Origin: Hyphomicrobiales bacterium
Lineage (GTDB): Bacteria > Pseudomonadota > Alphaproteobacteria > Rhizobiales > OSC116
Direction of reading: 5' to 3'
DNA length: 64,000 bases
NCBI GenBank assembly: GCA_002401855.1
Contig: NVUH01000004.1
Coordinates: 1-64,000 of the forward strand
Below, in pieces: positions 16,850 to 27,142 of this stretch. Position numbers and translations under genes: made by a program. The notes under the pieces are model-generated. The model saw nothing but the letters and a program-made list of their open reading frames with translations. It searched no databases and was not told the DNA's origin. Positions within the stretch are counted from its first letter, which is position 1; each line of letters starts with the position of its first letter.

Positions 16850-17881
16850 ATGAAAAAAACCTTAGCTAAATCACTTTTATGCCTGACCTCACTGCTGGCA
16901 ATGATTGCTCCGCAAGCGGCAATTGCGGCTGAAGAAATTAACATTTATTCTTATCGCCAACCGTTTTTAATGCAACCAATTATCGATCAATTTGAGGCCG
17001 ATACTGGCATCATCGTCAACAGCATTTATGCCAATAAAGGCTTGGTCGAAAAAGTTAAAGCTGCGCAAGGCAAAAGCGGCGCCGACCTTATTTTAACCGT
17101 TGATATTGGCCGTTTAATTAATGCAGTTGATGCAGACCTGGCCGATGCAGTGAACAGTGATATATTGACCAGCAACATTCCTGCTGAGTTTCGCGATGCT
17201 GATGGCAAATGGTTTGGCATCACCACACGGGCACGAGTGGTTTATGCATCTCGCGAACGGGTGGCGCAAGATAGCATCACTTATGAAGAATTGGCCGATC
17301 CTAAATGGCGCGGCAAAATTTGCATTCGCTCTGGCCAACATGCTTATAATTTGGCTCTGTTCGCCTCGATGATTGCCCATCATGGTGAAGCTGATGCTCA
17401 AAATTGGCTTGAAGGCCTTAAAGCCAATTTAGCACATTCGCCCAAAGGCAATGATCGCGCCCAAGCGCAAAGCATTTATAATGGCGAGTGTGATTTGGCA
17501 CTGGCCAATACCTATTATATGGGGCAGATGCAAACCAATGAGAAAAACCCTGAACAGATGGATTGGGCGGATAGTGTTAAGCTGATTTTCCCCAATGCGG
17601 ATGATCGTGGGTCGCATATGAATCTATCGGGTGTTATGGTGGTTAAAGGCGCACCCAATAGAGATAACGCGGTTAAATTCATCGAATATCTATCGGCCGA
17701 TAAAGCCCAAAAACTTTATGCCGAAGCCAATTTCGAATACCCCGTTAAGGTGGGGGTTGAAATTTCGGAACTGGTGCAAAGTTGGGGCGCGCTTAAAGCT
17801 GATAAATTGGCCTTGACCACCATTGCCAAGCATCGTAAACGTGCGAGTGAATTGGTTGATATTGTTGGCTTTGACGACTAA
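16850..17881 (+). CDS. Ferric iron ABC transporter substrate-binding protein
   Basis: The 343-residue precursor begins with a signal peptide (SLLCLTSLLAMIAPQAAIAA). The mature protein has the FbpA/FutA pattern: INIYSYRQPFLMQPIIDQFE near the start, RARVVYASRERV, DPKWRGKICIRSGQHAYN and the twin tyrosines in LANTYYMGQM that bind Fe(III) in this family. It delivers periplasmic iron to the permease encoded 15 bp downstream. It is preceded by a Fur-like box. Family assignment is firm; iron specificity follows from the Tyr pair. Confidence 0.9.
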   Translation: MKKTLAKSLLCLTSLLAMIAPQAAIAAEEINIYSYRQPFLMQPIIDQFEADTGIIVNSIYANKGLVEKVKAAQGKSGADLILTVDIGRLINAVDADLADAVNSDILTSNIPAEFRDADGKWFGITTRARVVYASRERVAQDSITYEELADPKWRGKICIRSGQHAYNLALFASMIAHHGEADAQNWLEGLKANLAHSPKGNDRAQAQSIYNGECDLALANTYYMGQMQTNEKNPEQMDWADSVKLIFPNADDRGSHMNLSGVMVVKGAPNRDNAVKFIEYLSADKAQKLYAEANFEYPVKVGVEISELVQSWGALKADKLALTTIAKHRKRASELVDIVGFDD

Positions 17882-17896
17882 ACGCATTGGACAATT

Positions 17897-19615
17897 ATGG
17901 CGCAAAAGGGCGTGAATATGACGCAAAAGGCGTGGGTCACTAAAACACAAAAATTACTGCATTTGCCGCGTGATATAAACCCACTATGGCTTTTGCCTGC
18001 TCTGTTCATGGCATTCTGCTTGGTAGCGCCGATTGCCACTATTTTTAACATCGCCTTTTATCCTGAAGAAAACATCTGGCCACATTTATTTAGAACGGTG
18101 CTGGGTGGCTATATTTCCGACACATTAATTCTAATCACGGGTGTGGGCATTATCAGTTTATCGATTGGCGTTACCACCGCATGGCTGGTGACTATGTATG
18201 AATTTCCAGGCCGTAAATTAGCCAGCCGCCTGCTGCTTTTGCCGTTGGCCATGCCGACCTATATCATCGCTTATTGTTATGTCGAGATATTCGATTATTC
18301 CAACGTCATTCAATCAACCATACGCGATGTCGGCGGTTTTTCATCAGCCCGCGATTATTGGTTTTTCGAAATCCGCTCGATGGGCGGGGCGATATTTGTC
18401 TTGTCGATTGTGTTATACCCCTATGTCTACCTCACCTCACGCGCAGCGTTTTTGCAGCAAGATGTCAGCATGCTAGAAGCCGCACGCATGTTAGGCCATA
18501 GTGCGACATCAAGTTTTTTAAAAATCGCTCTGCCGATGGCGCGTCCTGCCATTTTTGTGGGGCTGACTTTGACACTTATGGAATGCTTAAATGATGTTGG
18601 AGCGGTTGAGTTTTTTGGGGTGAATACGCTGACAGTTGGCATTTATGCCACTTGGCTAGGGCGGGGTAATTTGGGCGGCGGGGCGCAAATAGCGCTGATC
18701 TTATTGGCATTTATATTCATACTGATCATTGCCGAAAAATGGGCGCGGCGCGGCGCGAGCTATAGCCACACCACGCAGCGTTTAATGCCCATCACGCCAC
18801 AAAAAATAACTGGTAAAATTGGCCTGTTGGTTAGCTTTATGTGTTTCATGCCTATTATTTTTGGTTTTATCATTCCGCTTATGCAATTGCTTAGCGATGG
18901 CGCTCAATATATGTATGTGACTGATTATGTAGCGTTTATAGGCTATGCCAGAAACTCGCTGATGCTTTCAGGCAGCGCAGCTATATTGGCAGTGATTATC
19001 GGTCTATTTTTAAGTTATAGCGAACGTATTTTTAACATAAAATTAGTCGGTTGGATTGCGAAGCTGGCCAGTGTTGGCTATGCCATACCCGGGGTTATTT
19101 TGGGTTTGGGAATTTTCATCAGCCTGATTAGCTTTGATAATTTCCTCGGGCCCATACTTGAATTTATCGGCTTTGCTGGTGCCAGTTCGCAAATGCTGTT
19201 ATCGGGTTCACTTTTTGCCATTGTATTTGCCTATTTGGTGCGGTTCTTAGCGGTGTCTTACGGCGCAATCGAAACTGGGTTTGGCAAAATACCTCATAAT
19301 TACGACCATGCTGCCAAAAGCCTTGGCCATCATAAAATTAGCATTTTGCGCAAAATTCATTTGCCGTTAATCCGCCCAGCATTGGCCACAGCGCTTATTC
19401 TTACGTTTATCGACGCGATGAAAGAATTGCCTGCCACGCTTATTTTGCGGCCATTTAATTTTGATACATTGGCCACCCATGTCTATGAAATTGCCAGCCT
19501 TGAAATTTTTGAAGAAGCGGCAATCTCAGCACTTTTCATTGTGATTATTGGGTTAATCCCCGTGCATATGCTCAATCATATGATGAAGCTACCGCAATGG
19601 CGTAGCGGCAGATAG
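17897..19615 (+). CDS. Ferric iron ABC transporter permease
   Basis: The 572-residue protein is a duplicated permease of the FbpB/FutB type with about twelve membrane helices. Two EAA loops contact the ATPase: EAARMLGHSATSSFLKIALP near residue 193 and HAAKSLGHHKISILRKIHLP near 475. It follows the binding-protein gene in an operon. An ATG at 17918 has AGGG seven bases upstream and is an alternative start that removes seven residues. No ATP-binding subunit follows; the next gene starts about 200 bp later and is a regulator. Confidence 0.9.
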   Translation: MAQKGVNMTQKAWVTKTQKLLHLPRDINPLWLLPALFMAFCLVAPIATIFNIAFYPEENIWPHLFRTVLGGYISDTLILITGVGIISLSIGVTTAWLVTMYEFPGRKLASRLLLLPLAMPTYIIAYCYVEIFDYSNVIQSTIRDVGGFSSARDYWFFEIRSMGGAIFVLSIVLYPYVYLTSRAAFLQQDVSMLEAARMLGHSATSSFLKIALPMARPAIFVGLTLTLMECLNDVGAVEFFGVNTLTVGIYATWLGRGNLGGGAQIALILLAFIFILIIAEKWARRGASYSHTTQRLMPITPQKITGKIGLLVSFMCFMPIIFGFIIPLMQLLSDGAQYMYVTDYVAFIGYARNSLMLSGSAAILAVIIGLFLSYSERIFNIKLVGWIAKLASVGYAIPGVILGLGIFISLISFDNFLGPILEFIGFAGASSQMLLSGSLFAIVFAYLVRFLAVSYGAIETGFGKIPHNYDHAAKSLGHHKISILRKIHLPLIRPALATALILTFIDAMKELPATLILRPFNFDTLATHVYEIASLEIFEEAAISALFIVIIGLIPVHMLNHMMKLPQWRSGR

Positions 19616-19811
19616 TGGTCATAACTGACCCAAACTTAACCCGAAGAAGTGCCGCAAACATAACCAAAGAGAGATGCGGAAAACCGTTCAATATAGATGA
19701 TTTTCTTAATAATTTTGTCAATGCCCCAAAATAATTCAGCATCAAGGCCGTATTTGATTGCGCGCAAGATTCTTTCGTTTACTATACATCCACTGCAAGA
19801 AATAACGGATT

Positions 19812-20279
19812 ATGTATATGCGCTCGCTTGAAAGCCTCGAAATCAGAATATTAACCGAATTGCAAAAAAATGGCCGACTGACCAATCAAGACCTTGCAGA
19901 TTTAGTTGGGCTTTCGCCCTCAGCTTGTTGGCGGCGGGTGAGATCTTTAGAAGAAGAAGGCGTGATCAAAAATTATCAGGCACGGGTTTCTGGTGCTAAA
20001 GTTGGTTTTCCTGAAACGATTTTTGCCCGCGTGAGCCTTGAAAAACATAGTGACAATCTGGTGCAGAATTTTGAAGATGCAATCATCAACCAGCCTGAAG
20101 TGATTGAATGTTTTGCAACCAGTGGCGATAGCGATTATCTGTTGCGTGTGGTGGCATCTGACATTTCGGCATATGATCATTTCATTCAGAAATTTCTGCT
20201 GAAAATTGAGGGTGTGTCGCAAGTGCGCTCTAACTTTCAATTGCGCGAGGTCAAAGGTCTTTCCCCCTATCCACTATAG
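19812..20279 (+). CDS. Lrp/AsnC-family transcriptional regulator
   Basis: The 155-residue protein has an N-terminal HTH (RILTELQKNGRLTNQDLADL, LSPSACWRRVRSLEEEGVI) and a C-terminal ligand-binding RAM domain (FARVSLEKHSDNLVQNFE, CFATSGDSDYLLRVVASD). Members usually bind amino acids and form octamers. A second ATG two codons downstream is possible. It is not obviously linked to a metabolic operon; it ends exactly where the convergent kinase gene ends. Confidence 0.9.
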   Translation: MYMRSLESLEIRILTELQKNGRLTNQDLADLVGLSPSACWRRVRSLEEEGVIKNYQARVSGAKVGFPETIFARVSLEKHSDNLVQNFEDAIINQPEVIECFATSGDSDYLLRVVASDISAYDHFIQKFLLKIEGVSQVRSNFQLREVKGLSPYPL

Positions 20280-21212
20280 TTATAAATCAGCAGATGTTGG
20301 GAATATAGCGCCTTTATGGGCAATTGTAAAAGTTGCGGCGTCAATGGCATAACTTGCTGCAGCTTTGATTTGCTGGCTGCTGATGTCATCAAAATTGGCA
20401 ATATTGAGCAGACCATCACGGTCTAATTTACACAAGAAATTAGCCATAAAACAGTCACCTGCCCCAACTGTATCAATAATTTCTGCTTTTTTGCCCATCA
20501 GATGAATTTGTTCACCCTTCCACAATATATAAGCGCCTTTTTCGGCATCGGTAATGACCGACATTTTGGCGCCTTTGTCTTGCCATTTTTGCATATATTC
20601 AAAACAACTTGCTTGGTTCATTTCATCAAGCCCATGCATTAACAACACATCATCGGCACTGGCTTTGGCAATGTGGATCATCGGTAGAAGCTTATCGAAA
20701 CTTTCATCCCAAAGCTGCATATTGGCTTCAACAGTGTTGCGAATGTTTAAATCAACCGAAATGATGCGGTTTTTATACTCATCGGCAATTAAAGCTGGAT
20801 AGCTGACTGCGGTTTGGCCTACCACCAAACAAAAAGAGCCAAAATGCAGGCAATTGACCGCATCTGTTAGGTTCAAAGTTTGCGGGTTATATTCATAACT
20901 TAATTCAGCAGAATTATGACCATAATAATTATAAGTGGCGCTCTTGTCGGCATTATAAGCCACCACCATCAGGCCTGTTTGGTGGGTAGAACGCACAATA
21001 TATTGGGTGCTGACATTATTCTCAATTAGATAATCAAAAAACCGATCGCCAAATTGATCGGTTGACAAATTGGTCATCAGCGCTGCGTTGTTACCGGCTT
21101 TGGCCATTGCCACTGCCACATTCATTAACGAGCCACCAAGCAATGGCTTAAAATCACCCGTATCCTCTGATTTGAAAAAATCAATCAAAGCCTCACCACA
21201 TGAAATTATCAT
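20280..21212 (-). CDS. PfkB-family carbohydrate kinase
   Basis: The 310-residue protein has the ribokinase fold signatures: GGSLMNVAVAMAKAGNNAAL near residue 27 and the C-terminal DTVGAGDCFMANFL (PfkB signature 2, with catalytic Asp). SVDLNIRNTVEANMQLW resembles fructokinase and sugar kinases rather than adenosine kinase. The sugar is unknown; fructokinase is the nearest guess. Its stop abuts the stop of the convergent Lrp gene with no spacer. Confidence 0.87.
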   Translation of the reverse strand: MIISCGEALIDFFKSEDTGDFKPLLGGSLMNVAVAMAKAGNNAALMTNLSTDQFGDRFFDYLIENNVSTQYIVRSTHQTGLMVVAYNADKSATYNYYGHNSAELSYEYNPQTLNLTDAVNCLHFGSFCLVVGQTAVSYPALIADEYKNRIISVDLNIRNTVEANMQLWDESFDKLLPMIHIAKASADDVLLMHGLDEMNQASCFEYMQKWQDKGAKMSVITDAEKGAYILWKGEQIHLMGKKAEIIDTVGAGDCFMANFLCKLDRDGLLNIANFDDISSQQIKAAASYAIDAATFTIAHKGAIFPTSADL

Positions 21213-21308
21213 AACCTATCCTCTGCCCTGCTAAACTGGTTTATACCGATTAGCAGCATTCGGATAAGCTGTAAATATATAATCATAAATTGGTTATAGG
21301 CGAAATGG

Positions 21309-21626
21309 CTATTCTATGGCCAAATCAAACACCATAATGCCATCAGCACCACCGACAGACATTTCTACCAATTGGCTGCCAATTTTTTGATGCTCTGGAT
21401 GGTTGGCATAATTTTGTAAATCCGCCTCGCTGGCAAAATCTATCACAAAGCCTGCATTGCAATCGCTCTTATTTTCGCAATCTAAATTTTCGCCAAATTC
21501 AATGGATAGAAAACCCGTCATGATCGGCTTTAAATCGGCCAATTGTTGCAATATCGCATGGCGTTCAGCCGCACTATATTGCGGCTTAAATTGCATATAA
21601 ACACAATGTTTAATTTTTTGAGGCAT
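21309..21626 (-). CDS. Dabb (stress-responsive alpha/beta barrel) domain protein
   Basis: The 105-residue protein shows the Dabb-domain pattern: HCVYMQFKPQYSAAERHAI (strand and helix), then GFLSIEFGENLDCE and a C-terminal DLQNYANHPEHQKI helix. The family forms small ferredoxin-like dimers of mostly unknown role. The gene is 44 bp downstream of the GGDEF-EAL gene on the same strand and could share its transcript. Confidence 0.8.
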   Translation of the reverse strand: MPQKIKHCVYMQFKPQYSAAERHAILQQLADLKPIMTGFLSIEFGENLDCENKSDCNAGFVIDFASEADLQNYANHPEHQKIGSQLVEMSVGGADGIMVFDLAIE

Positions 21627-21670
21627 GGTCTTTGAGCTTAATCTGCTTGATCACTTTGTATCATTCATCA

Positions 21671-23662
21671 CTATAGAGCTGACCATTTTTCTGGCAAGGT
21701 TTTTTTCGGGTTGTCATTCAGGCTGGTGGCTAAAAACTTCATCGCGTCTGCTGGTGCCATCGGGCGACTGAAATAATATCCTTGCACATAACGGCCGCCA
21801 ATTTCTGCCAACACATTTAACTGTGTTTCAGTTTCAACCCCTTCAATAATGCAATATAAGTTTAGGTTGTTACATAGATCAATGATTGAGCGAACAATAT
21901 TTTTGGTGTCACTATCCGTATCAATTTCGTTGATAAAACTACGATCAATTTTAAGCCGATCAAGCGGCATGCGCTGCACATAACTTAGTGATGAATAGCC
22001 TGTACCAAAATCATCTAAAGCAACCTGCGCCCCCTGCAATTTAAGCAACCTCAAAGCTTCAATGGCACGTTCCATATCATGCATCACTGCGGTTTCGGTC
22101 ACTTCAAATACAATATTTTTACTCGGAAAATCAGATTTTTCAATGATACTCACAAGGTTTAAAATGGTTTCAGGCGAAGCCAAATCATAGGTTGATAAGT
22201 TGAATGACATATAAATATCAGTTGGCCACTCACAGGCCAATTTTAACGCCTTGCGCAATAAGATTACTGTGAATTTGCTAATCGTGCCCATTTGCTCTGC
22301 GGAGCGGATGAACAAATCTGGCGGTACATTGCCCAGAGTTGGGTTATTCCATCTGGCCAAGGCCTCAAACCCCATAACTTTCTGGTTTTGAATGTCGACA
22401 ATCGGCTGAAATACAATTGACAATTCTTTGTCTAAATCCGCCTCATGCAATTGTTGTTCAATGATTGCCACTTCACGAATGATGGTTTCATGCTCAACCG
22501 AGAAAATAACCGGTTTGCCTTTGCTATGTTGCTTAGAATAACACAGCGCATAATCAGCCCGCTCAAACAATTGTTGCGGGTTGTCTGCCATAGTGGGAAA
22601 TTCAACAAACCCAACTGTTGCCGCGATTTGCATGGTGCCATCACGCAATTGAAAATCAGTTTGCATGGCTTCACAAAGTTTTTCGCCAATGGCCATTACA
22701 TTTTTCAAATCTTGGTCTTTGGTGATGATGATGCCAAATTCATCGCCGCCCAACCTAGCCAATGTGATGTCTTCTCCGAGTACACTCGCAAGCCGTTCCG
22801 AAGTTTTTATCAATAAATCGTCACCCGTTGGGTGGCCAAAAATATCATTTATGCGTTTAAACCCATCCAAATCCAACAGGCCTACAACCAATCTTTTATG
22901 GGAATGGCCCTCGTAAGATTTTGTCAAAGCGTTCAATTGTGCAAAGAAATTTCGACGATTTGGCAACGAGGTCAGCATATCCATATTGGCGAGGCGAATG
23001 TTTTCAACGTTAAATTGGTTGAGCTTTTTCCGTTGCTCTACAAGCATGCTTTTTTGGCGCACCAAACCAGTGAAATTTTTGTAATGGTTGGTCAGCAAAA
23101 ATATAATGCCGGTAGACACCAAAAGGCTGTTAATCGCCATCGCCTTAAACACTATATGTTCTTGCGTCATTAAATATAGAAATGACGGCACAATGATGAT
23201 TAGAGTTAGGTATATTGCCGATTGAATGATGTGTAACAAGCAAAAAACACATGCAAAAAGCGTGATATATAAGAAAAATATAATATGAACCAGCATCAGG
23301 TCATTGGAATAATAAAATAGCTCAAACGACCATAAAATAAAAACAAAACTCAAAATCACTGCCAGTCTTACGGTAGCTGAAAGTTTTTTAACAATTTCTT
23401 GGTCGGAAACTTCGGCAAGTGTTGTGCGTAAATAACCCACTGTCCGCACAATGAAAACCACGGTCAATATTGCGGGAATGTAAATGGTTAGATAATCTGG
23501 TGCATGGCCGATATGCGGGTAAACCAAAGTGATCATGTTTACCAATAAAATACCATACATTAATGGTATTTGCTTAAGCAAAGCGGAAAAACGCTCTCGG
23601 TTCAATTCGACTTGGCTTTCATCGACCCGAAAATTATCTATAATTTTTTGAATACCCAACAT
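21671..23662 (-). CDS. Membrane GGDEF-EAL protein (cyclic-di-GMP turnover)
   Basis: The 663-residue protein has five or six predicted membrane helices in its first ~200 residues, a short coiled linker, a GGDEF domain (ARLGGDEFGIIITKD) and an EAL domain (MGFEALARWNNP, FNLSTYD, LDDFGTGYSSLSYVQRMPLD). Both active-site motifs are intact, so both diguanylate cyclase and phosphodiesterase activity are possible. The inhibitory RxxD motif expected before GGDEF is not present. GGGGA precedes the ATG. Confidence 0.93.
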   Translation of the reverse strand: MLGIQKIIDNFRVDESQVELNRERFSALLKQIPLMYGILLVNMITLVYPHIGHAPDYLTIYIPAILTVVFIVRTVGYLRTTLAEVSDQEIVKKLSATVRLAVILSFVFILWSFELFYYSNDLMLVHIIFFLYITLFACVFCLLHIIQSAIYLTLIIIVPSFLYLMTQEHIVFKAMAINSLLVSTGIIFLLTNHYKNFTGLVRQKSMLVEQRKKLNQFNVENIRLANMDMLTSLPNRRNFFAQLNALTKSYEGHSHKRLVVGLLDLDGFKRINDIFGHPTGDDLLIKTSERLASVLGEDITLARLGGDEFGIIITKDQDLKNVMAIGEKLCEAMQTDFQLRDGTMQIAATVGFVEFPTMADNPQQLFERADYALCYSKQHSKGKPVIFSVEHETIIREVAIIEQQLHEADLDKELSIVFQPIVDIQNQKVMGFEALARWNNPTLGNVPPDLFIRSAEQMGTISKFTVILLRKALKLACEWPTDIYMSFNLSTYDLASPETILNLVSIIEKSDFPSKNIVFEVTETAVMHDMERAIEALRLLKLQGAQVALDDFGTGYSSLSYVQRMPLDRLKIDRSFINEIDTDSDTKNIVRSIIDLCNNLNLYCIIEGVETETQLNVLAEIGGRYVQGYYFSRPMAPADAMKFLATSLNDNPKKTLPEKWSAL

Positions 23663-23800
23663 ATATCCCCATGTCTTACAACCCCCAAGAGGAACATATA
23701 AATAACTTACCTTAAGTTCTAGTTAAAATTGGTCTAGATGTTTATTTTTTGAAATAATAACACGCGTAGAATCAGCCAATACTTGAAATATGCCAATAAA

Positions 23801-24778
23801 CTATAGGAAAACTGCCAACGGCAATAAGAGCGCGAGCATTAAAAACAGCGCCATCACGTAAAATTTAAGCGCTTGCTTTATGTCGGCGCGGTGTAATATT
23901 TCACGGCCTTGTTGGTTCAACCATATGCCTTCAACTTTTTCATCTCCATAAATACGCGGACCGCCCAAGGCAACATCCATGATCATCGCCATGGCCGCTT
24001 CGGGCCAACCCGCATTTGGTGATGCGTGGCGCACGGCGTCTTGGCGCAAGCAGACCCAGATCGCTTTGGCTTTGGCCGCACCGCCACCCAAAAAACCCAT
24101 AATGAGAAACAAGCAAGCTGTTAAGCGCGCGGGTATAAAGTTTAAAATGTCATCGCATAAAGCGACTGCACGGCCAAAATGTATGTATTTAAAGTTTTTA
24201 TGGCCAATCATACTGTCGGCGGTGTTGATGCATTTATAGGCAATTAAACCTGGCAGGCCTGCCACTAGATACCAAAATATAGGGGCGATCACCCCATCAG
24301 ACATATTTTCGGCAAGGCTTTCTATCGCCGCCCGTGTGATGCTAATCTCGGTCATATTGGTGACATCACGGCCGACAATTTTGGCCACTGCCGCTTTGGC
24401 TTCATTCAAGCCTTGATTGAGTGCCAAATAAACATTTTTGACATGGCTATATAAAGACCGAATGGCCAGAAAGATCGCAATGATGAATACTTTTATCGGC
24501 AATAAAAAAAGCGAAAGACTGAGTAAAAATTCTAAGCCAACACCCACAATCAAACCGCTTAAAAATAGGACGATCATGACAAAATAACCACGCATGACCA
24601 AATTGGTTTTGCCCAATTTCCAATTGTTAAAGCGTTGATCGAAAAAATTGATCATACGGCCAATATAGACCACTGGGTGAGCTGCATATTTAAATAACCA
24701 AGCTGGATCACCCAAGGCAACGTCCAAAATTATCGCGGCCACTAAAATCCAAATCGTGCTGATGTCTGCTAAAGTCAT
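23801..24778 (-). CDS. cobD: Adenosylcobinamide-phosphate synthase CobD/CbiB
   Basis: The 325-residue membrane protein matches CbiB: ILDVALGDPAWLFKYAAHPV near the start, ESLAENMSDGVIAPIFWYLV, GLPGLIAYKCINTADSMIGH and DAVRHASPNAGWPEAAMAM. It joins aminopropanol phosphate (or aminopropanol) to adenosylcobyric acid at the membrane. It is last of a four-gene operon; its ATG overlaps the cobC stop by four bases. Confidence 0.93.
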   Translation of the reverse strand: MTLADISTIWILVAAIILDVALGDPAWLFKYAAHPVVYIGRMINFFDQRFNNWKLGKTNLVMRGYFVMIVLFLSGLIVGVGLEFLLSLSLFLLPIKVFIIAIFLAIRSLYSHVKNVYLALNQGLNEAKAAVAKIVGRDVTNMTEISITRAAIESLAENMSDGVIAPIFWYLVAGLPGLIAYKCINTADSMIGHKNFKYIHFGRAVALCDDILNFIPARLTACLFLIMGFLGGGAAKAKAIWVCLRQDAVRHASPNAGWPEAAMAMIMDVALGGPRIYGDEKVEGIWLNQQGREILHRADIKQALKFYVMALFLMLALLLPLAVFL

Positions 24779-25800
24779 GCCGTGTGAGCCTCACATATTC
24801 GGTTTAATTTTGTTGCAAAATCATTTTGTTGCTGGCGTTTGGCCAAACCGAATCTCAATATTGTCGCATCGTCGATAAATTTACGAGTGAGTATATGTTG
24901 CCGCGCCAATTTAGTAAAATATTTATGTGCTGACGCTGCGCCATCAGGCATTTTGGCCAAGCAAAAAAGATCAGTCTGGCCGATAATTTCAAACTGATTT
25001 TGTTGCAAAATTTGGCACATATCACGCATATCCGCAGCTAAGGTTTGGCGCGTATCGCGTTGCCATTTTTGGTCATTTAGGGCACACGTAGCCAGCTCTA
25101 TCGCCATGCCCGATATGCTCCACAGGCCAATATGCTGTTCAAGCTTATGTAAGATCTGATCATCAGCCAGAATAAAACCAACGCGCACGCCTGCCAGACC
25201 AAAAAACTTGCCGAATGAGCGCAGAATAATCAAGCCATCCAGCCCCGCATGCGCTGCCATGCTCATATCTGGCGTCATATCCATAAACGCTTCGTCAATG
25301 ATGAGATAACCACCCTTGGCGGCAAAATGTTTGTGTAGCATCTGTAATTGTTGGGGCGTCAATAATTTTCCAGTTGGGTTATTGGGGTTGACTATAATCA
25401 AATGATCGGCCTGCTTGGCCTGTTCAACATTATCAACTAGAATCACATTATGACCTTGCTTTTGCCAATTATATGCGTGTTCTTGATAGGTTGGCGCCAA
25501 AATAGCAATGGTAGATTTTGGCAATATTTTGGGCAATATTTCAATTAGATATTGTGTACCATTGGCAGCAAATATTTGCTTTTTAGGGCAATTATATGCC
25601 GCACTTGCCGCCATCAGAAGTTCATTCAAGGCGGTTTTTTGCGGCAATTGCGTCCAAGATAAAGCACTGACGCGATCAGTCGGGTAATGATAGGGGTTTA
25701 TACCTGTCGATAGATCCAGCCAATCATTCACTTGCCCACCATATTCGGTAATGGCCAAATCTAACGCACCACCATGATATATTTCTGTTTGGTCAATCAT
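24775..25800 (-). CDS. cobC: Threonine-phosphate decarboxylase-like PLP enzyme CobC
   Basis: The 341-residue protein is a class I/II aminotransferase-fold PLP enzyme. It has YHGGALDLAITEYGG and DLSTGINPYHYP at the N-terminus, IVNPNNPTGKLL, IIDEAFMDMTPD and the PLP lysine in RSFGKFFGLAGVRVGF. In cobalamin loci this enzyme makes (R)-1-amino-2-propanol phosphate from threonine phosphate for the CobD reaction. It overlaps cobB by 8 bases and cobD by 4. Confidence 0.92.
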   Translation of the reverse strand: MIDQTEIYHGGALDLAITEYGGQVNDWLDLSTGINPYHYPTDRVSALSWTQLPQKTALNELLMAASAAYNCPKKQIFAANGTQYLIEILPKILPKSTIAILAPTYQEHAYNWQKQGHNVILVDNVEQAKQADHLIIVNPNNPTGKLLTPQQLQMLHKHFAAKGGYLIIDEAFMDMTPDMSMAAHAGLDGLIILRSFGKFFGLAGVRVGFILADDQILHKLEQHIGLWSISGMAIELATCALNDQKWQRDTRQTLAADMRDMCQILQQNQFEIIGQTDLFCLAKMPDGAASAHKYFTKLARQHILTRKFIDDATILRFGLAKRQQQNDFATKLNRICEAHTA

Positions 25801-27130
25801 TTGGCCTCACATCAATCACATGCGCATAACTGCCCATTATATTGCCATCTTGCAACCCCATATCGGCATGTGACACGCCTTGGGCATCTGTGGCTTCAAA
25901 TAAAGCTTGGCCATTGGCTTTGAGCGCATGGGTGTAATGAAATTCATGCCCGCGCAAATTAGCCGCCCATGGCAATGCAGATTGATGGCTTAAATGCCGA
26001 TAACCAAGGTGGCGTTTTGGCTGCTCAAAACTGGTGACAAGGTCGAGCAGATCAAACATTTTATGCCGCACGCCTTGGCTATCAACCAAGCCTTTGCCCA
26101 TGGCCATATAGCCACCACATTCACCATATATTATGGCTTTATTTGCTGCCAAATTTTGCAAACTGTGGCGCAGATTGTCTTTGCTTGCCAGCTCGCTTGC
26201 AAATAATTCTGGGTATCCACCCGGTAAAAATACCGCATCAATATCGGCAGCAGGCAGTTGGTCGGCAAGCGGTGAAAAAAAACTTAAATTTGCACCTTGG
26301 TCTCGCCATTGCGCCAAAATATGTGGGTAAATGAATGTAAATGCTGCATCTTTAGCGATGGCGATATTTTGACCCAACGGATTTAATCTGCTGGTTTTAA
26401 CTGAATCTTCACTCATTTGAGTCTTAGCTTGCAGACTCAAAAATTTGCTTGCTAGCAAATTCAGATCTAAATGTTTGGAAATATAGTCCGCGGCTTTTTC
26501 GATAAAAGTTTCAAAATCTGCCATCTCATTGGCTTGCACCAGACCTAAATGACGGTTGGGTAATCGTAAATCATTGTGGCGCGGTAGGCAGCCGATCACG
26601 GTAATGCCAAGCGGGGCGACGGCGTCAATTAATATTTTTTTATGACGCTCTGAGCCGACATTATTGAAGATAATGGCCGCCACATTTATATCAGGGCGAA
26701 AGCTTGCAAAACCATGCACCAATGCCGCAACACTTTGGCCCATAGCGCCTGCATCTACCAGTAAAATTACGGGTAAATTTAGGCGCGCGGCCACATCGGC
26801 TGTGCTGCCATTGCCTCTATTGGCGTGTTTATTGGTCTTGGATATAGCGCCATCAAACAAGCCTAAAACACCTTCAACTATGGTCATATCTGCCGCGCCT
26901 AACTGCGTCTCTATCGCCAAAAGGCTGGCGTCATTCATTGCCCATAGGTCATAATTATAACAAATGCCATCAATGGCTTTGGCGTGGAAAGCGGGGTCGA
27001 TATAATCAGGGCCAGTTTTGGCAGCCGCCATGTTAAAACCTTGGCGTTTGAAACAGCGCAACAAGGCCATGGTGATCAGGGTTTTACCGGCGCCCGAATG
27101 AGTCGCGGCGATGACCAAGCCTTTTCCCAT
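25793..27130 (-). CDS. cobB: Cobyrinic acid a,c-diamide synthase CobB/CbiA
   Basis: The 445-residue protein has an ATP-binding DTBS-like domain (IAATHSGAGKTLITMALLR; KTGPDYIDPAFH) and a C-terminal glutamine amidotransferase domain with catalytic Cys in YGECGGYMAMG and late GHEFHYT. It amidates side chains a and c of (hydrogeno)cobyrinic acid. GGAGG sits five bases before the ATG at 27130, which decides against the in-frame ATG at 27142. Whether the substrate already holds cobalt depends on the route used. Confidence 0.93.
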   Translation of the reverse strand: MGKGLVIAATHSGAGKTLITMALLRCFKRQGFNMAAAKTGPDYIDPAFHAKAIDGICYNYDLWAMNDASLLAIETQLGAADMTIVEGVLGLFDGAISKTNKHANRGNGSTADVAARLNLPVILLVDAGAMGQSVAALVHGFASFRPDINVAAIIFNNVGSERHKKILIDAVAPLGITVIGCLPRHNDLRLPNRHLGLVQANEMADFETFIEKAADYISKHLDLNLLASKFLSLQAKTQMSEDSVKTSRLNPLGQNIAIAKDAAFTFIYPHILAQWRDQGANLSFFSPLADQLPAADIDAVFLPGGYPELFASELASKDNLRHSLQNLAANKAIIYGECGGYMAMGKGLVDSQGVRHKMFDLLDLVTSFEQPKRHLGYRHLSHQSALPWAANLRGHEFHYTHALKANGQALFEATDAQGVSHADMGLQDGNIMGSYAHVIDVRPND

Positions 27131-27142
27131 TTGCGCCTCCAT

